Shown piece after piece: positions 7,090-16,669 of a stretch of 25,331 nt of DNA. The stretch comes from Muribaculaceae bacterium (GTDB lineage Bacteria > Bacteroidota > Bacteroidia > Bacteroidales > Muribaculaceae). The notes below the pieces were generated by a model. That model had not been told where the DNA came from. It did not search any database and worked only from the letters and a program-made list of their open reading frames with translations. Position numbers and translations under genes: made by a program. Each line of letters starts with the position of its first letter. The stretch's first letter is position 1. The stretch lies in the NCBI GenBank assembly GCA_016302215.1, contig JAEDNZ010000004.1:1-25331 (forward strand), read 5' to 3'.

Positions 7090-7294
7090 TCATTGCGAGG
7101 CGGAGAATGCCGCCGGGCAGCAATGGTGAAGTTACTAAACGCACCGCGAGATTAAATCACAACAATCATTTAACTCGTTTTTGTATTTCTTGAAAGCTGA
7201 TTCCAAGGTTGAGTAAGCCGGCGCCGGAGGGCGGGGCTGAAGACGCAGATGCAAGCAACCAAGCAAACAAAAACACAACACTGAAACCCCAACA
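7090..7294 (+). promoter_or_regulatory. Structured rpsL-rpsG spacer, candidate S7 regulatory site
   Basis: This 205-base gap begins with a two-part hairpin directly after the rpsL stop: CATTGC (7091-7096) pairs with GCAATG (7120-7125), enclosing GGCGG (7099-7103) paired with CCGCC (7110-7114). A palindrome CCGGCGCCGG lies at 7218-7227. No U-run or TAnnTTTG promoter is visible. In E. coli the str operon is repressed by S7 binding the rpsL-rpsG intercistronic RNA, and the position is the same here. Binding by S7 is an inference. Confidence 0.45.
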
Positions 7295-7771
7295 ATGAGA
7301 AAGGCAAAACCTAAGAAACGGGTCGTATTGCCAGACCCTGTTTTCGGAGATGAGAGAGTGACAAAGTTTGTCAATCATCTGATGTATGACGGCAAGAAGA
7401 ACACAGCATTCTCCATCTTCTATGGTGCATTGGAGACCGTGAAGGCCAAGTTGCCCAACGAAGAGCTAACAGCGCTTGAGATCTGGAAAAAAGCTCTCGA
7501 AAACGTGACACCTCAGGTGGAGGTAAAGTCACGCCGCGTAGGTGGAGCCACCTTCCAGGTGCCCACAGAGATTCGCGCAGACCGCAAGGAATCTATATCA
7601 ATGAAGAATCTTATAGGCTATGCCCGCAAGCGTGGCGGCAAGACCATGGCTGACAAGTTGGCAGCTGAGATCGTTGACGCTTACAACAATCAGGGCGGCG
7701 CTTTCAAACGTAAAGAAGATATGCACAAGATGGCAGAGGCCAACCGCGCCTTCGCCCACTTCCGCTTCTAA
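7295..7771 (+). CDS. rpsG: 30S ribosomal protein S7 (uS7)
   Basis: S7 nucleates assembly of the 30S head by binding the 3' major domain of 16S rRNA and lines the E site. The 158-residue protein has DPVFGDERVTKFVNHLMYDG (14-33), VKSRRVGGATFQVPTEI (77-93) and ends in AHFRF. ATG at 7295 is preceded by aaca, the start context common in this operon. It lies 30 bases before fusA. E. coli S7 is an autogenous repressor of its operon, which makes the long upstream gap notable. Confidence 0.98.
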   Translation: MRKAKPKKRVVLPDPVFGDERVTKFVNHLMYDGKKNTAFSIFYGALETVKAKLPNEELTALEIWKKALENVTPQVEVKSRRVGGATFQVPTEIRADRKESISMKNLIGYARKRGGKTMADKLAAEIVDAYNNQGGAFKRKEDMHKMAEANRAFAHFRF

Positions 7772-7801
7772 TTCTATCATTGACGTAAATCCCTTACTAC
7801 A

Positions 7802-9925
<2,124 letters not shown>

Positions 9926-9944
9926 ACAATAAACAACAACCAAT

Positions 9945-10250
9945 ATGAGCCAAAAAATCAGAATCAAACTCAAGTCGTATGACCACAACTTGGTCGATAA
10001 ATCGGCTGAGAAAATCGTCAAGACTGTGAAATCGACAGGCGCGGTGATCAGTGGCCCTATACCCCTGCCCACACACAAACGCATCTTCACAGTGAACCGC
10101 TCGACCTTCGTCAACAAGAAGAGCCGCGAGCAGTTTCAGCTGTCATCGTTCAAGCGTCTTATCGATATCTACAATTCTACGGCCAAGACCGTAGATGCGC
10201 TGATGAAGCTGGAGCTTCCGAGCGGTGTAGAGGTGGAGATCAAGGTGTGA
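9945..10250 (+). CDS. rpsJ: 30S ribosomal protein S10 (uS10)
   Basis: S10 is a 30S head protein and, with NusB, part of the antitermination complex that links ribosomes to NusG and RNA polymerase. The 101-residue protein shows GPIPLPTHKRIFTV (37-50) and the loop RSTFVNKKSREQF (52-64). It heads the S10 cluster but follows fusA by only 19 bases, so there is no room for an E. coli-type L4-responsive leader. A 60-base gap separates it from rplC. Confidence 0.98.
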   Translation: MSQKIRIKLKSYDHNLVDKSAEKIVKTVKSTGAVISGPIPLPTHKRIFTVNRSTFVNKKSREQFQLSSFKRLIDIYNSTAKTVDALMKLELPSGVEVEIKV

Positions 10251-10310
10251 TGCCTGCCATCGCAGCACGAAGAAACGTAACTAAAATCACTCACTAATAA
10301 ACAAACAGAA

Positions 10311-10928
10311 ATGCCAGGATTAATTGGAAAGAAAATCGGAATGACATCCGTATTCAGTGCCGACGGCCGTAATGTGCCGTGCACTGTTATCGAAGTAGGT
10401 CCTTGCGAAGTCACCCAGGTGAAGACTGTTGAGACCGACGGCTATGCTGCTCTGCAACTTGGCTTTGAAGACAAGAAGGAGAAGCACACAAGCAAGCCTG
10501 AGGCCGGCCACTTTGCCAAAGCCGGAGTGACTCCGAAGCGCCACTTGGCCGAGTTCAAAGGTTTTGACGGCGAGTACAAGCTTGGTGATGCAATCACCGT
10601 GGAGCTCTTCACCGAGAGCGACTTTGTCGATGTAATCGGCACGTCGAAAGGTAAGGGCTATCAGGGTGTGGTAAAGCGTCACGGCTTCGGCGGTGTCGGC
10701 CAGAGCACTCACGGCCAGCACAACCGTCTGCGCGCCCCCGGTTCGGTAGGTGCCTGCTCTTATCCCGCAAAGGTGTTCAAGGGTATGCGTATGGCCGGCC
10801 AGATGGGCAATGAGCGCGTGACCGTGCAAAACCTGCAGGTAGTCAAAGTGATACCTGAACATAACGTGTTAATGATCAAGGGCTCGATACCGGGCGCTAA
10901 AGGTTCAATCGTTTTAATTGAGAAGTAA
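10311..10928 (+). CDS. rplC: 50S ribosomal protein L3 (uL3)
   Basis: L3 is an early assembly protein binding near the 3' end of 23S rRNA and reaching toward the peptidyl-transferase centre. The 205-residue protein has the L3 signature around GTSKGKGYQGVVKRHGFGG (110-128) and the loop VFKGMRMAGQMGNERV (155-170). Where E. coli L3 has the GQNQTPG segment with the PrmB-methylated glutamine, this protein has GACSYPA (147-153), so no glutamine is available. The stop lies one base before the rplD ATG. Confidence 0.98.
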   Translation: MPGLIGKKIGMTSVFSADGRNVPCTVIEVGPCEVTQVKTVETDGYAALQLGFEDKKEKHTSKPEAGHFAKAGVTPKRHLAEFKGFDGEYKLGDAITVELFTESDFVDVIGTSKGKGYQGVVKRHGFGGVGQSTHGQHNRLRAPGSVGACSYPAKVFKGMRMAGQMGNERVTVQNLQVVKVIPEHNVLMIKGSIPGAKGSIVLIEK

Positions 10929-10929
10929 T

Positions 10930-11550
10930 ATGGAACTCGCTATATACAATCAAGAAGGTAAAGACACCGGTCGCAAGGTGACCCTCAGCGACTCAGTGTT
11001 CGCTATCGAGGCTAACGAGCATGCCATCTACCTCGACGTTAAACAGTATCTGGCCAACCAGCGTCAGGGTACCCACAAGTCAAAAGAGCGCAGCGAGGTT
11101 TCGGGTTCGACCCGTAAGCTCCACAAGCAGAAAGGTGGCGGCGGCAGCCGTATCGGTGATATCAATTCGCCGGTGCTGGTAGGTGGTGGCCGAGTGTTCG
11201 GTCCGCGTCCCCGCGACTATCGCTTCAAGCTCAACAAGAAATTGAAGCAGCTTGCACGCCGCTCGGCACTGTCAGTAAAGGCACTCGAAAATCAAATCAT
11301 CGTTGTAGAAGACCTGAAATTTGAGGCAGCAAAGACTAAAGAATTCATAAACTTTGCTAAAAATCTCAAAGTTGATGACAAAAAGATACTTCTCGTTTTG
11401 TCAGGTCGCGATAATAACGTATATTTGTCTTCCCGTAATGTGCCGAACGCATCCTTGATGAATGCGTCCGACCTGAATACGTATGTGATCATGAATAACA
11501 ACGCCATCGTTCTCACCGAGAGCAGTGTCGCTGTTCTTAACAACTTTTAA
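10930..11550 (+). CDS. rplD: 50S ribosomal protein L4 (uL4)
   Basis: L4 is a primary 23S rRNA-binding protein whose long loop lines the exit tunnel; in E. coli it also represses the S10 operon. The 206-residue protein starts MELAIYNQEG. The tunnel loop is seen as RQGTHKSKERSEVSGSTRK (45-63) followed by the glycine-rich KGGGGSRIG, then FGPRPRDYRFKLNKK. A TTG at 10918 in frame overlaps rplC; ATG at 10930, one base after the rplC stop, is preferred. No L4 leader is visible upstream of rpsJ. Confidence 0.97.
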   Translation: MELAIYNQEGKDTGRKVTLSDSVFAIEANEHAIYLDVKQYLANQRQGTHKSKERSEVSGSTRKLHKQKGGGGSRIGDINSPVLVGGGRVFGPRPRDYRFKLNKKLKQLARRSALSVKALENQIIVVEDLKFEAAKTKEFINFAKNLKVDDKKILLVLSGRDNNVYLSSRNVPNASLMNASDLNTYVIMNNNAIVLTESSVAVLNNF

Positions 11551-11553
11551 AGC

Positions 11554-11559
11554 AGGAGG
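11554..11559 (+). promoter_or_regulatory. Strong Shine-Dalgarno sequence before rplW
   Basis: AGGAGG at 11554-11559 lies nine bases before the rplW ATG (11569), at the usual Shine-Dalgarno distance. It is the only perfect intercistronic copy I found before the 33 genes of this run, and it falls in the 18-base gap after rplD. Bacteroidetes ribosomes mostly do not use such sites. Confidence 0.6.
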
Positions 11560-11568
11560 AACTACACA

Positions 11569-11859
11569 ATGGATATCTCACTGAAACCAATCCTGACCGA
11601 GAAGGCGACCAAGCTGACAGAGAAGCTTAATCGCTACACGTTCAGCGTATGTCCCGAGGCCGACAAGGCACAGATCAAGGCGGCCATCGAGGATCTCTAT
11701 GGCGTGAAAGTTGTGAAGATCAACACAGCTATCGTGCGCGGCAAGAACAAATCGCGCTGGACCAAGAGCGGTCTTCTCCGCGGCAAGACCTCGTCGTGGA
11801 AGAAGGTGACCGTAGCCGTCAGCGAAGGCCAAACAATCGACTTTTTCAGCAATATATAA
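11569..11859 (+). CDS. rplW: 50S ribosomal protein L23 (uL23)
   Basis: L23 sits at the tunnel exit, where it docks trigger factor and the signal recognition particle. The 96-residue protein begins MDISLKPILTEKATKL and has the family features YTFSVCPEADKAQIKAAIE (23-41), LYGVKVVKINTAIVRGK (43-59) and the C-terminal WKKVTVAVSEGQTIDFF. It lies between rplD and rplB, six bases before the latter. It is preceded by an AGGAGG site unusual for this lineage. Confidence 0.97.
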   Translation: MDISLKPILTEKATKLTEKLNRYTFSVCPEADKAQIKAAIEDLYGVKVVKINTAIVRGKNKSRWTKSGLLRGKTSSWKKVTVAVSEGQTIDFFSNI

Positions 11860-11865
11860 TAAACA

Positions 11866-12693
11866 ATGGCAGTAAGAAAATTCAAGCCCACCACTCCGGG
11901 GCAAAGACACAAGGTTATCGGTGTATTTAAAGGTACAATCACTGCTACTACACCGGAGAAATCTCTTACAGTCGGTAAAAAATCGACCGGCGGCCGCAAT
12001 GCCGAGGGTCATCTCACCGTCCGCTACCTTGGCGGTGGGCACAAGCGTAAATACCGTATCATTGACTTTAAGAGAAACAAAGACGGAGTACCTGCCGTGG
12101 TTAAGTCAATCGAGTATGATCCGAATCGCTCGGCACGCATCGCGTTGCTCTACTATGTTGACGGCGCCAAGGCTTACATCATCGCACCCAACGGCTTACA
12201 AGTTGGCCAGACCGTGGTAAGCGGTCCGGATGTAGCACCCGAAATCGGTAATGCGCTGCCCCTGAGCAACATACCGGTAGGTACTATCATCCACGCCATC
12301 GAGCTGCGTCCCGGACAAGGAGCCTCAATGGCTCGCTCAGCCGGCACTTTTGCGCAGCTGATCTCCCGTGAGGGCAATTACGCGATTGTCAAATTACCTT
12401 CGGGTGAGACTCGCAAGATCCTGTCAACCTGCAAAGCAACGGTAGGCGTGGTGGGCAACAGCGAGCACTCGCTTGAGCGCTCGGGCAAGGCCGGACGCAG
12501 CCGTTGGCTGGGACGTCGTCCTCGCAACCGTGGTGTCGTAATGAACCCTGTAGATCACCCGATGGGTGGTGGTGAAGGCCGTGCATCCGGTGGTCATCCT
12601 CGCTCACGCAAGGGTCTGTATGCAAAGGGTCTCAAGACACGCTCGCCCAAGAAGCAATCTTCGAAGTATATTATTGAAAGAAGAAAGAAGTAA
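11866..12693 (+). CDS. rplB: 50S ribosomal protein L2 (uL2)
   Basis: L2 is needed for subunit association and supports the peptidyl-transferase centre. The 275-residue protein carries the L2 signature PRNRGVVMNPVD (219-230) followed by H231, equivalent to the conserved E. coli His229, and GGGEGRASGGHPRSRKG (234-250). The N-terminal part has an OB-like RNA-binding region with HLTVRYLGGGHKRKYRIIDF (49-68). Length matches the family. Confidence 0.99.
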   Translation: MAVRKFKPTTPGQRHKVIGVFKGTITATTPEKSLTVGKKSTGGRNAEGHLTVRYLGGGHKRKYRIIDFKRNKDGVPAVVKSIEYDPNRSARIALLYYVDGAKAYIIAPNGLQVGQTVVSGPDVAPEIGNALPLSNIPVGTIIHAIELRPGQGASMARSAGTFAQLISREGNYAIVKLPSGETRKILSTCKATVGVVGNSEHSLERSGKAGRSRWLGRRPRNRGVVMNPVDHPMGGGEGRASGGHPRSRKGLYAKGLKTRSPKKQSSKYIIERRKK

Positions 12694-12711
12694 TCTGATA
12701 AACACGTAATT

Positions 12712-12981
12712 ATGAGTCGTTCATTAAAAAAAGGACCCTTTATCAGCGTAAAGCTTGAGAAGAAGGTTGCTGACATGGAGGCATCCGGCAAGAAGAATGT
12801 CATCAAGACCTGGAGCCGCGCATCAATGATCGCGCCCGAGTTTGTCGGACACACCTTTGCCGTGCATAATGGCAACAAGTTTATTCCGGTGTATGTCACC
12901 GAGAACATGGTAGGTCACAAGCTGGGCGAGTTTGCCCCTACCCGCACTTTCCGCGGTCATGCCGGCAATAAGAAGAAATAA
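12712..12981 (+). CDS. rpsS: 30S ribosomal protein S19 (uS19)
   Basis: S19 is a 30S head protein forming a complex with S13 and touching the 50S through bridge B1a. The 89-residue protein starts MSRSLKKGPFI and contains the signature run FIPVYVTENMVGHKLGEF (57-74) and TRTFRGH (77-83). It lies 18 bases after rplB and 47 bases before rplV. Confidence 0.98.
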   Translation: MSRSLKKGPFISVKLEKKVADMEASGKKNVIKTWSRASMIAPEFVGHTFAVHNGNKFIPVYVTENMVGHKLGEFAPTRTFRGHAGNKKK

Positions 12982-13028
12982 GTAAGGGCCCGTTAATCAT
13001 ATTTTTGACAAAAAAAGAATCAAATACA

Positions 13029-13430
13029 ATGGGTGTAAGAAAAAGAACATCAGCCGACAGTCGTAAGGAGGCACAGAAGAGCGTGGCATTTGCCAAGCTC
13101 ATCAATGTGCCGACTTCTCCCCGCAAGATGCGACTGGTAGCCGACATGGTGCGAGGCAAGGAAGCCTTCCGTGCCCTCGGCATCCTCAAGTTCTCGAATA
13201 AAGAAGCTGCCGCACGCTTGGAGAAGCTGCTGCGCTCGGCAATCGCCAACTGGGAACAGAAAAATGACAAGAAGGCCGAGAGCGGCGAGCTGTACATCAG
13301 CACAATCTATGTGAATTGTGCACCGATGCTCAAGCGTCTGCGTCCGGCACCTCAGGGCCGTGGATATCGTATCCGTAAGCGTTCGAACCATGTGACCCTC
13401 ATAGTTGACACTATCGATAACGCTAAATAA
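13029..13430 (+). CDS. rplV: 50S ribosomal protein L22 (uL22)
   Basis: L22 spans the 50S subunit and its long hairpin lines the exit tunnel near the macrolide site. The 133-residue protein has NVPTSPRKMRLVADMVRGK (27-45), the hairpin LKRLRPAPQGRGYRIRKRSN (97-116) and HVTLIVD. An in-frame TTG at 13005 would add eight residues, but ATG at 13029 gives the family start MGVRKRT and has the ACA context before ATG that recurs in this operon. Confidence 0.96.
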   Translation: MGVRKRTSADSRKEAQKSVAFAKLINVPTSPRKMRLVADMVRGKEAFRALGILKFSNKEAAARLEKLLRSAIANWEQKNDKKAESGELYISTIYVNCAPMLKRLRPAPQGRGYRIRKRSNHVTLIVDTIDNAK

Positions 13431-13442
13431 GCATAAACAACA

Positions 13443-14177
13443 ATGGGACAAAAAGTAAATCCGATCAGTAATCGCCTGGGTATCATCCGTGGCTGGGATT
13501 CGAACTGGACTGAGAAGCGCAAGTATCCCGCCAATATCCTCGAAGATTACAAGCTGCGTGAATATCTCAATGAGCGTTTGGCTAAATGCAGCGTGTCTCG
13601 AGTAGTGATAGAGCGCACTCTTAAGCTCCTGACCATCACCGTGTGCACCTCACGCCCCGGCCTGATTATCGGCAAGGGCGGCCAAGATGTGGAGAAGCTC
13701 AAAGAAGAGCTCAAGAAAGTAACCGATAAGGACGTTCAGATCAATGTCTTCGAGGTAAAACGCCCTGAGCTTGACGCTCAGATCGTGGCTGCCAATATCG
13801 CACGCCAAATCGAGGGCAAGATTGCCTATCGCCGCGCGGTGAAGATGGCAGTAGCCTCAACGATGCGCGCGGGCGCTGAGGGCATCAAGGTGCAAGTAGC
13901 AGGCCGCCTCAACGGCGCCGAGATGGCTCGCAACGAGATGTTCAAGGAAGGCCGCACACCGCTGCACACTCTGCGTGCAGATATCGACTATGCTTTAGTA
14001 GAGGCACACACCAAGGTGGGTGTCATCGGTGTGAAGGTATGGATCTGCCGCGGTGAGGTTTATGGCAAGCGTGACTTGGCTCCTCAGTTTACTTCAAATC
14101 AGAAAGAAGGACGTTCGGCAGCAGGCGCCGGTGCTCCGCGTCGTGGAGGCTTCCGCCGCGCTAAAAACAATCGTTAA
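13443..14177 (+). CDS. rpsC: 30S ribosomal protein S3 (uS3)
   Basis: S3 forms part of the mRNA entry channel and contributes to helicase activity of the ribosome. The 244-residue protein begins MGQKVNPISNRLGIIRGWDS and has a type II KH domain with RPGLIIGKGGQDVEKLKEEL (71-90), in which GKGG (77-80) is the RNA-binding loop. A C-terminal S3 domain follows (VKVQVAGRLNGAEMARNE region), then a basic tail. It lies 12 bases after rplV. Confidence 0.98.
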   Translation: MGQKVNPISNRLGIIRGWDSNWTEKRKYPANILEDYKLREYLNERLAKCSVSRVVIERTLKLLTITVCTSRPGLIIGKGGQDVEKLKEELKKVTDKDVQINVFEVKRPELDAQIVAANIARQIEGKIAYRRAVKMAVASTMRAGAEGIKVQVAGRLNGAEMARNEMFKEGRTPLHTLRADIDYALVEAHTKVGVIGVKVWICRGEVYGKRDLAPQFTSNQKEGRSAAGAGAPRRGGFRRAKNNR

Positions 14178-14202
14178 ACTCTTTAGACAGTAATCAATAA
14201 CA

Positions 14203-14634
14203 ATGTTACAACCGAAGAAAACAAAGTTTCGCCGCCAACAGAAAGGCCGCTCAAAAGGATTTGCCCAGCGCGGCAACCAGCTGGCCTTCGGCTCCTTCGG
14301 CATCAAGACACTGGAGACCAAGTGGATCACCGGGCGTCAGATCGAGGCAGCACGTGTGGCTGTGACACGTTATATGCAACGTCAGGGCCAGATCTGGATA
14401 CGCATTTTCCCGGATAAGCCCATCACCCGCAAGCCTGCCGATGTCCGCATGGGTAAAGGTAAAGGTAATCCCGATGGCTTCGTAGCCGCTGTGACCCCGG
14501 GTCGTATGATCATCGAGGTGGAAGGCGTAAGCTATGACATCGCAAAAGAAGCACTGCGCTTGGCAGCCCAGAAGCTGCCCGTGGTGACCAAGTTTGTAGT
14601 ACGTCGCGACTATGATCCCACCCAAAACGTGTAA
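14203..14634 (+). CDS. rplP: 50S ribosomal protein L16 (uL16)
   Basis: L16 is a late-assembling protein at the A-site side of the 50S, helping position aminoacyl-tRNA. The 143-residue protein starts MLQPKKTKFRRQQKGRSKG and has IRIFPDKPITRKPADVRMGK (67-86) and GKGNPDGFVAAVTPGRMIIE (87-106). The arginine in VRMGKGKG corresponds to the one hydroxylated in E. coli by YcfD/RoxA. It lies six bases before rpmC. Confidence 0.98.
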   Translation: MLQPKKTKFRRQQKGRSKGFAQRGNQLAFGSFGIKTLETKWITGRQIEAARVAVTRYMQRQGQIWIRIFPDKPITRKPADVRMGKGKGNPDGFVAAVTPGRMIIEVEGVSYDIAKEALRLAAQKLPVVTKFVVRRDYDPTQNV

Positions 14635-14640
14635 AAAGCT

Positions 14641-14838
14641 ATGAAGAAAGAAGAAATAAAAGAACTTAGCACTGCGGACCTCCAGGAGCGTCTGGAGCAG
14701 ATGCAGAAGGAGTATGTGCAGCTGAAGGCTACACATGCAGTGTCGCCCATCGACAGCCCCGCTAAGATAACCGCTGATCGTAAGATGATAGCTCGCGTGC
14801 AGACGGAGCTGCGTCAACGCCAACTCAACAATAAATAA
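14641..14838 (+). CDS. rpmC: 50S ribosomal protein L29 (uL29)
   Basis: L29 is a small helical protein next to L23 at the tunnel exit. The 65-residue product has the two-helix pattern KKEEIKELSTADLQERLEQM (2-21) and ends with RKMIARVQTELRQRQLNNK, typical of the family. Its place between rplP and rpsQ is the conserved one. Confidence 0.96.
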   Translation: MKKEEIKELSTADLQERLEQMQKEYVQLKATHAVSPIDSPAKITADRKMIARVQTELRQRQLNNK

Positions 14839-14849
14839 GGACAACACCA

Positions 14850-15107
14850 ATGGAAAAGAGAAACTTACGAAAAGAGCGTGTGGGGGTAGTGACCAGCAAC
14901 AAGGGTGACAAGACCATCACCGTGACTATCAAGTGGAAGGAGAAGCACCCGATTTATGGTAAATTCGTGAACAAGACGAAGAAATACCACGCACACGACG
15001 AGAAGAACGAGTGCAGCGTAGGCGACACCGTGCGCTTGATGGAAACGCGCCCCTTAAGCAAGACCAAGAGATGGCGCTTAGTTGAAATCATCGAAAAAGT
15101 GAAGTAA
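14850..15107 (+). CDS. rpsQ: 30S ribosomal protein S17 (uS17)
   Basis: S17 is a primary-binding OB-fold protein of the 30S body. The 85-residue protein starts MEKRNLRKERVGVVTSNKGD and has KTITVTIKWKEKHPIYGKFV (21-40), KKYHAHDEKNECSVGDTVRL (44-63) and RPLSKTKRWRLVEI (67-80), all characteristic. It is followed by rplN after four bases, suggesting coupled translation. Confidence 0.98.
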   Translation: MEKRNLRKERVGVVTSNKGDKTITVTIKWKEKHPIYGKFVNKTKKYHAHDEKNECSVGDTVRLMETRPLSKTKRWRLVEIIEKVK

Positions 15108-15111
15108 TACA

Positions 15112-15477
15112 ATGATACAGACTGAAACACGATTAACCGTAGCAGACAACAGTGGAGCCCGCGAAGCGCTCTGCATCCATGTCCTCGGAGGCACAGGCCG
15201 CCGCTACGCATCCGTCGGCGATATCATCGTCGTATCGGTCAAGTCGGTGATACCGAGCTCCGACGTAAAGAAAGGCACCGTGTCAAAGGCTGTCGTCGTG
15301 CGCACGAAGAAGGAAATCCGCCGAGCAGACGGCTCCTACATCCGCTTTGATGACAATGCCTGTGTGCTCCTCAACAACGCCGGCGAGCTGCGCGGCACGC
15401 GTATCTTCGGCCCGGTAGCCCGCGAGCTGCGCGCCACCAATATGAAGATAGTGTCGCTGGCTCCCGAAGTACTTTAA
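15112..15477 (+). CDS. rplN: 50S ribosomal protein L14 (uL14)
   Basis: L14 lies at the subunit interface, forms intersubunit bridges and is the docking site of the silencing factor RsfS. The 121-residue protein begins MIQTETRLTVADNSGAREAL and has VVSVKSVIPSSDVKKGTV (40-57), VRTKKEIRRADGSYIRFDDN (68-87) and ends RELRATNMKIVSLAPEVL. The length is normal for the family. Confidence 0.98.
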   Translation: MIQTETRLTVADNSGAREALCIHVLGGTGRRYASVGDIIVVSVKSVIPSSDVKKGTVSKAVVVRTKKEIRRADGSYIRFDDNACVLLNNAGELRGTRIFGPVARELRATNMKIVSLAPEVL

Positions 15478-15507
15478 CTATCTAACAAACCGCAATCAAG
15501 CACTACA

Positions 15508-15828
15508 ATGACAAAGATACACATAAAGAAAGGCGACACCGTCTATGTGCTCTCCGGTGAAGACCGCGGTAAGACAGGCCGTGTCCTCGAGGTACAGCCC
15601 TCGAAGATGCGCGCCGTAGTCGAAGGCATCAACATGGTGACTAAGGCCACCAAGCCCACCGCACAATATCCCAACGGCGGCCTCATCAAGCGTGAGGCTC
15701 CCATCCATATTTCTAACCTCAGCCTCATCGACCCCAAGAGCGGTAAGCCTACGCGTATCGCTATCCGCCGTGACGACAACGGCAAGGCCGTGAGAATTGC
15801 TAAAAAATCAGGAGAGGAGATTAAATAA
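15508..15828 (+). CDS. rplX: 50S ribosomal protein L24 (uL24)
   Basis: L24 is an assembly-initiating protein that binds the 5' part of 23S rRNA. The 106-residue protein has an N-terminal KOW motif, KKGDTVYVLSGEDRGKTGRV (6-25), then KMRAVVEGINMVTKATKPT (32-50) and HISNLSLIDPKSGKPTRIAI. Its TAA stop shares one base with the rplE ATG (TAATG). The last codons contain a purine-rich aggagaggag run (15810-15819) that could act as a weak Shine-Dalgarno for rplE. Confidence 0.97.
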   Translation: MTKIHIKKGDTVYVLSGEDRGKTGRVLEVQPSKMRAVVEGINMVTKATKPTAQYPNGGLIKREAPIHISNLSLIDPKSGKPTRIAIRRDDNGKAVRIAKKSGEEIK

Positions 15829-16373
15829 TGGCAGCAACCCTTCACAAGGACTACATCGAGCGCATAGTCCCCGCTCTTGAGAAAGAATTCGGCTATAAGA
15901 CCGTAATGCAGGTGCCCCGCCTCAAGAAGATTGTAATCAATCAGGGCTTGGGCGATGCAACGCAGGACAAGAAACTCATCGACATCGCCGTCAACGAGAT
16001 CACGGCCATCACCGGCCAAAAGGCAGTGGCTACATTGTCAAAGAAGGATATCTCAAACTTCAAGCTGCGTAAGCGCATGCCGGTAGGTGTGATGGTGACT
16101 CTGCGTCGTGACCGTATGTATGAGTTCCTGGAGCGTCTGATCCGCGTGGCTCTGCCTCGTATCCGCGACTTCAAAGGTATCGAGGGCAAGCTCGACGGCC
16201 GTGGCAACTACACCCTGGGCGTGACAGAGCAGATCATCTTCCCGGAGATCAACATTGACAATATCAATAAGCTGCAGGGTATGAATATCACCTTCGTGAC
16301 CACGGCAAACACCGACGAAGAGGGCTATGCCTTGCTCAAGCACTTCGGACTCCCATTCAAAAACGCTAAATAA
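15828..16373 (+). CDS. rplE: 50S ribosomal protein L5 (uL5)
   Basis: L5 binds 5S rRNA and the central protuberance and contacts P-site tRNA. The 181-residue protein has KIVINQGLGDATQDKKLID (29-47), KKDISNFKLRKRMPVGVMVT (67-86) and RIRDFKGIEGKLDGRGNY (109-126). In E. coli the S8 repression site of the spc operon overlaps this start. Here rplX and rplE overlap by one base, so there is no free spacer for such a site outside coding sequence. Confidence 0.98.
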   Translation: MAATLHKDYIERIVPALEKEFGYKTVMQVPRLKKIVINQGLGDATQDKKLIDIAVNEITAITGQKAVATLSKKDISNFKLRKRMPVGVMVTLRRDRMYEFLERLIRVALPRIRDFKGIEGKLDGRGNYTLGVTEQIIFPEINIDNINKLQGMNITFVTTANTDEEGYALLKHFGLPFKNAK

Positions 16374-16390
16374 AAGAAAACAGCACATCT

Positions 16391-16669
16391 ATGGCTAAAG
16401 AATCAATGAAGGCACGCGAGGTCAAGCGCGCAAAGCTCGTGGCCAAGTATGCCGAAAGAAAAGCAGCCCTGAAGGCCATCGGCGATTATGAAGCATATCA
16501 GCAGCTGCAGCGTTTCCCCAAGAACGCTTCGCGTGTGCGTCTGCACAACCGCTGCTCTATCACCGGCCGCCCCAAAGGCTATATGCGTGAATTCGGCCTC
16601 TCGCGTATTCAGTTCCGTGAAATGGCATCAGCCGGTCTTATCCCGGGTGTAAAGAAAGCAAGCTGGTAA
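16391..16669 (+). CDS. rpsN: 30S ribosomal protein S14 (uS14), zinc-free type
   Basis: S14 binds late in the 30S head near S3, S10 and S19. The 92-residue protein contains RVRLHNRCSITGRPKGYMRE (48-67) and ends FREMASAGLIPGVKKASW. It has a single cysteine, so it lacks the CxxC-CxxC zinc ribbon of the short (about 61-residue) form and belongs to the longer zinc-independent class. A 155-base gap, the third longest in the run, separates it from rpsH. Confidence 0.97.
   Translation: MAKESMKAREVKRAKLVAKYAERKAALKAIGDYEAYQQLQRFPKNASRVRLHNRCSITGRPKGYMREFGLSRIQFREMASAGLIPGVKKASW

Noticed and set aside
7135..7378. Two overlapping minus-strand open frames across the rpsL-rpsG gap
   Set aside because: They overlap the rpsG start and the structured spacer, and show no family similarity.
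9926..9944. Missing tuf gene between fusA and rpsJ
   Set aside because: Absence of tuf from this position is normal in Bacteroidetes as far as I know; no remnant is present in the 19-base gap.
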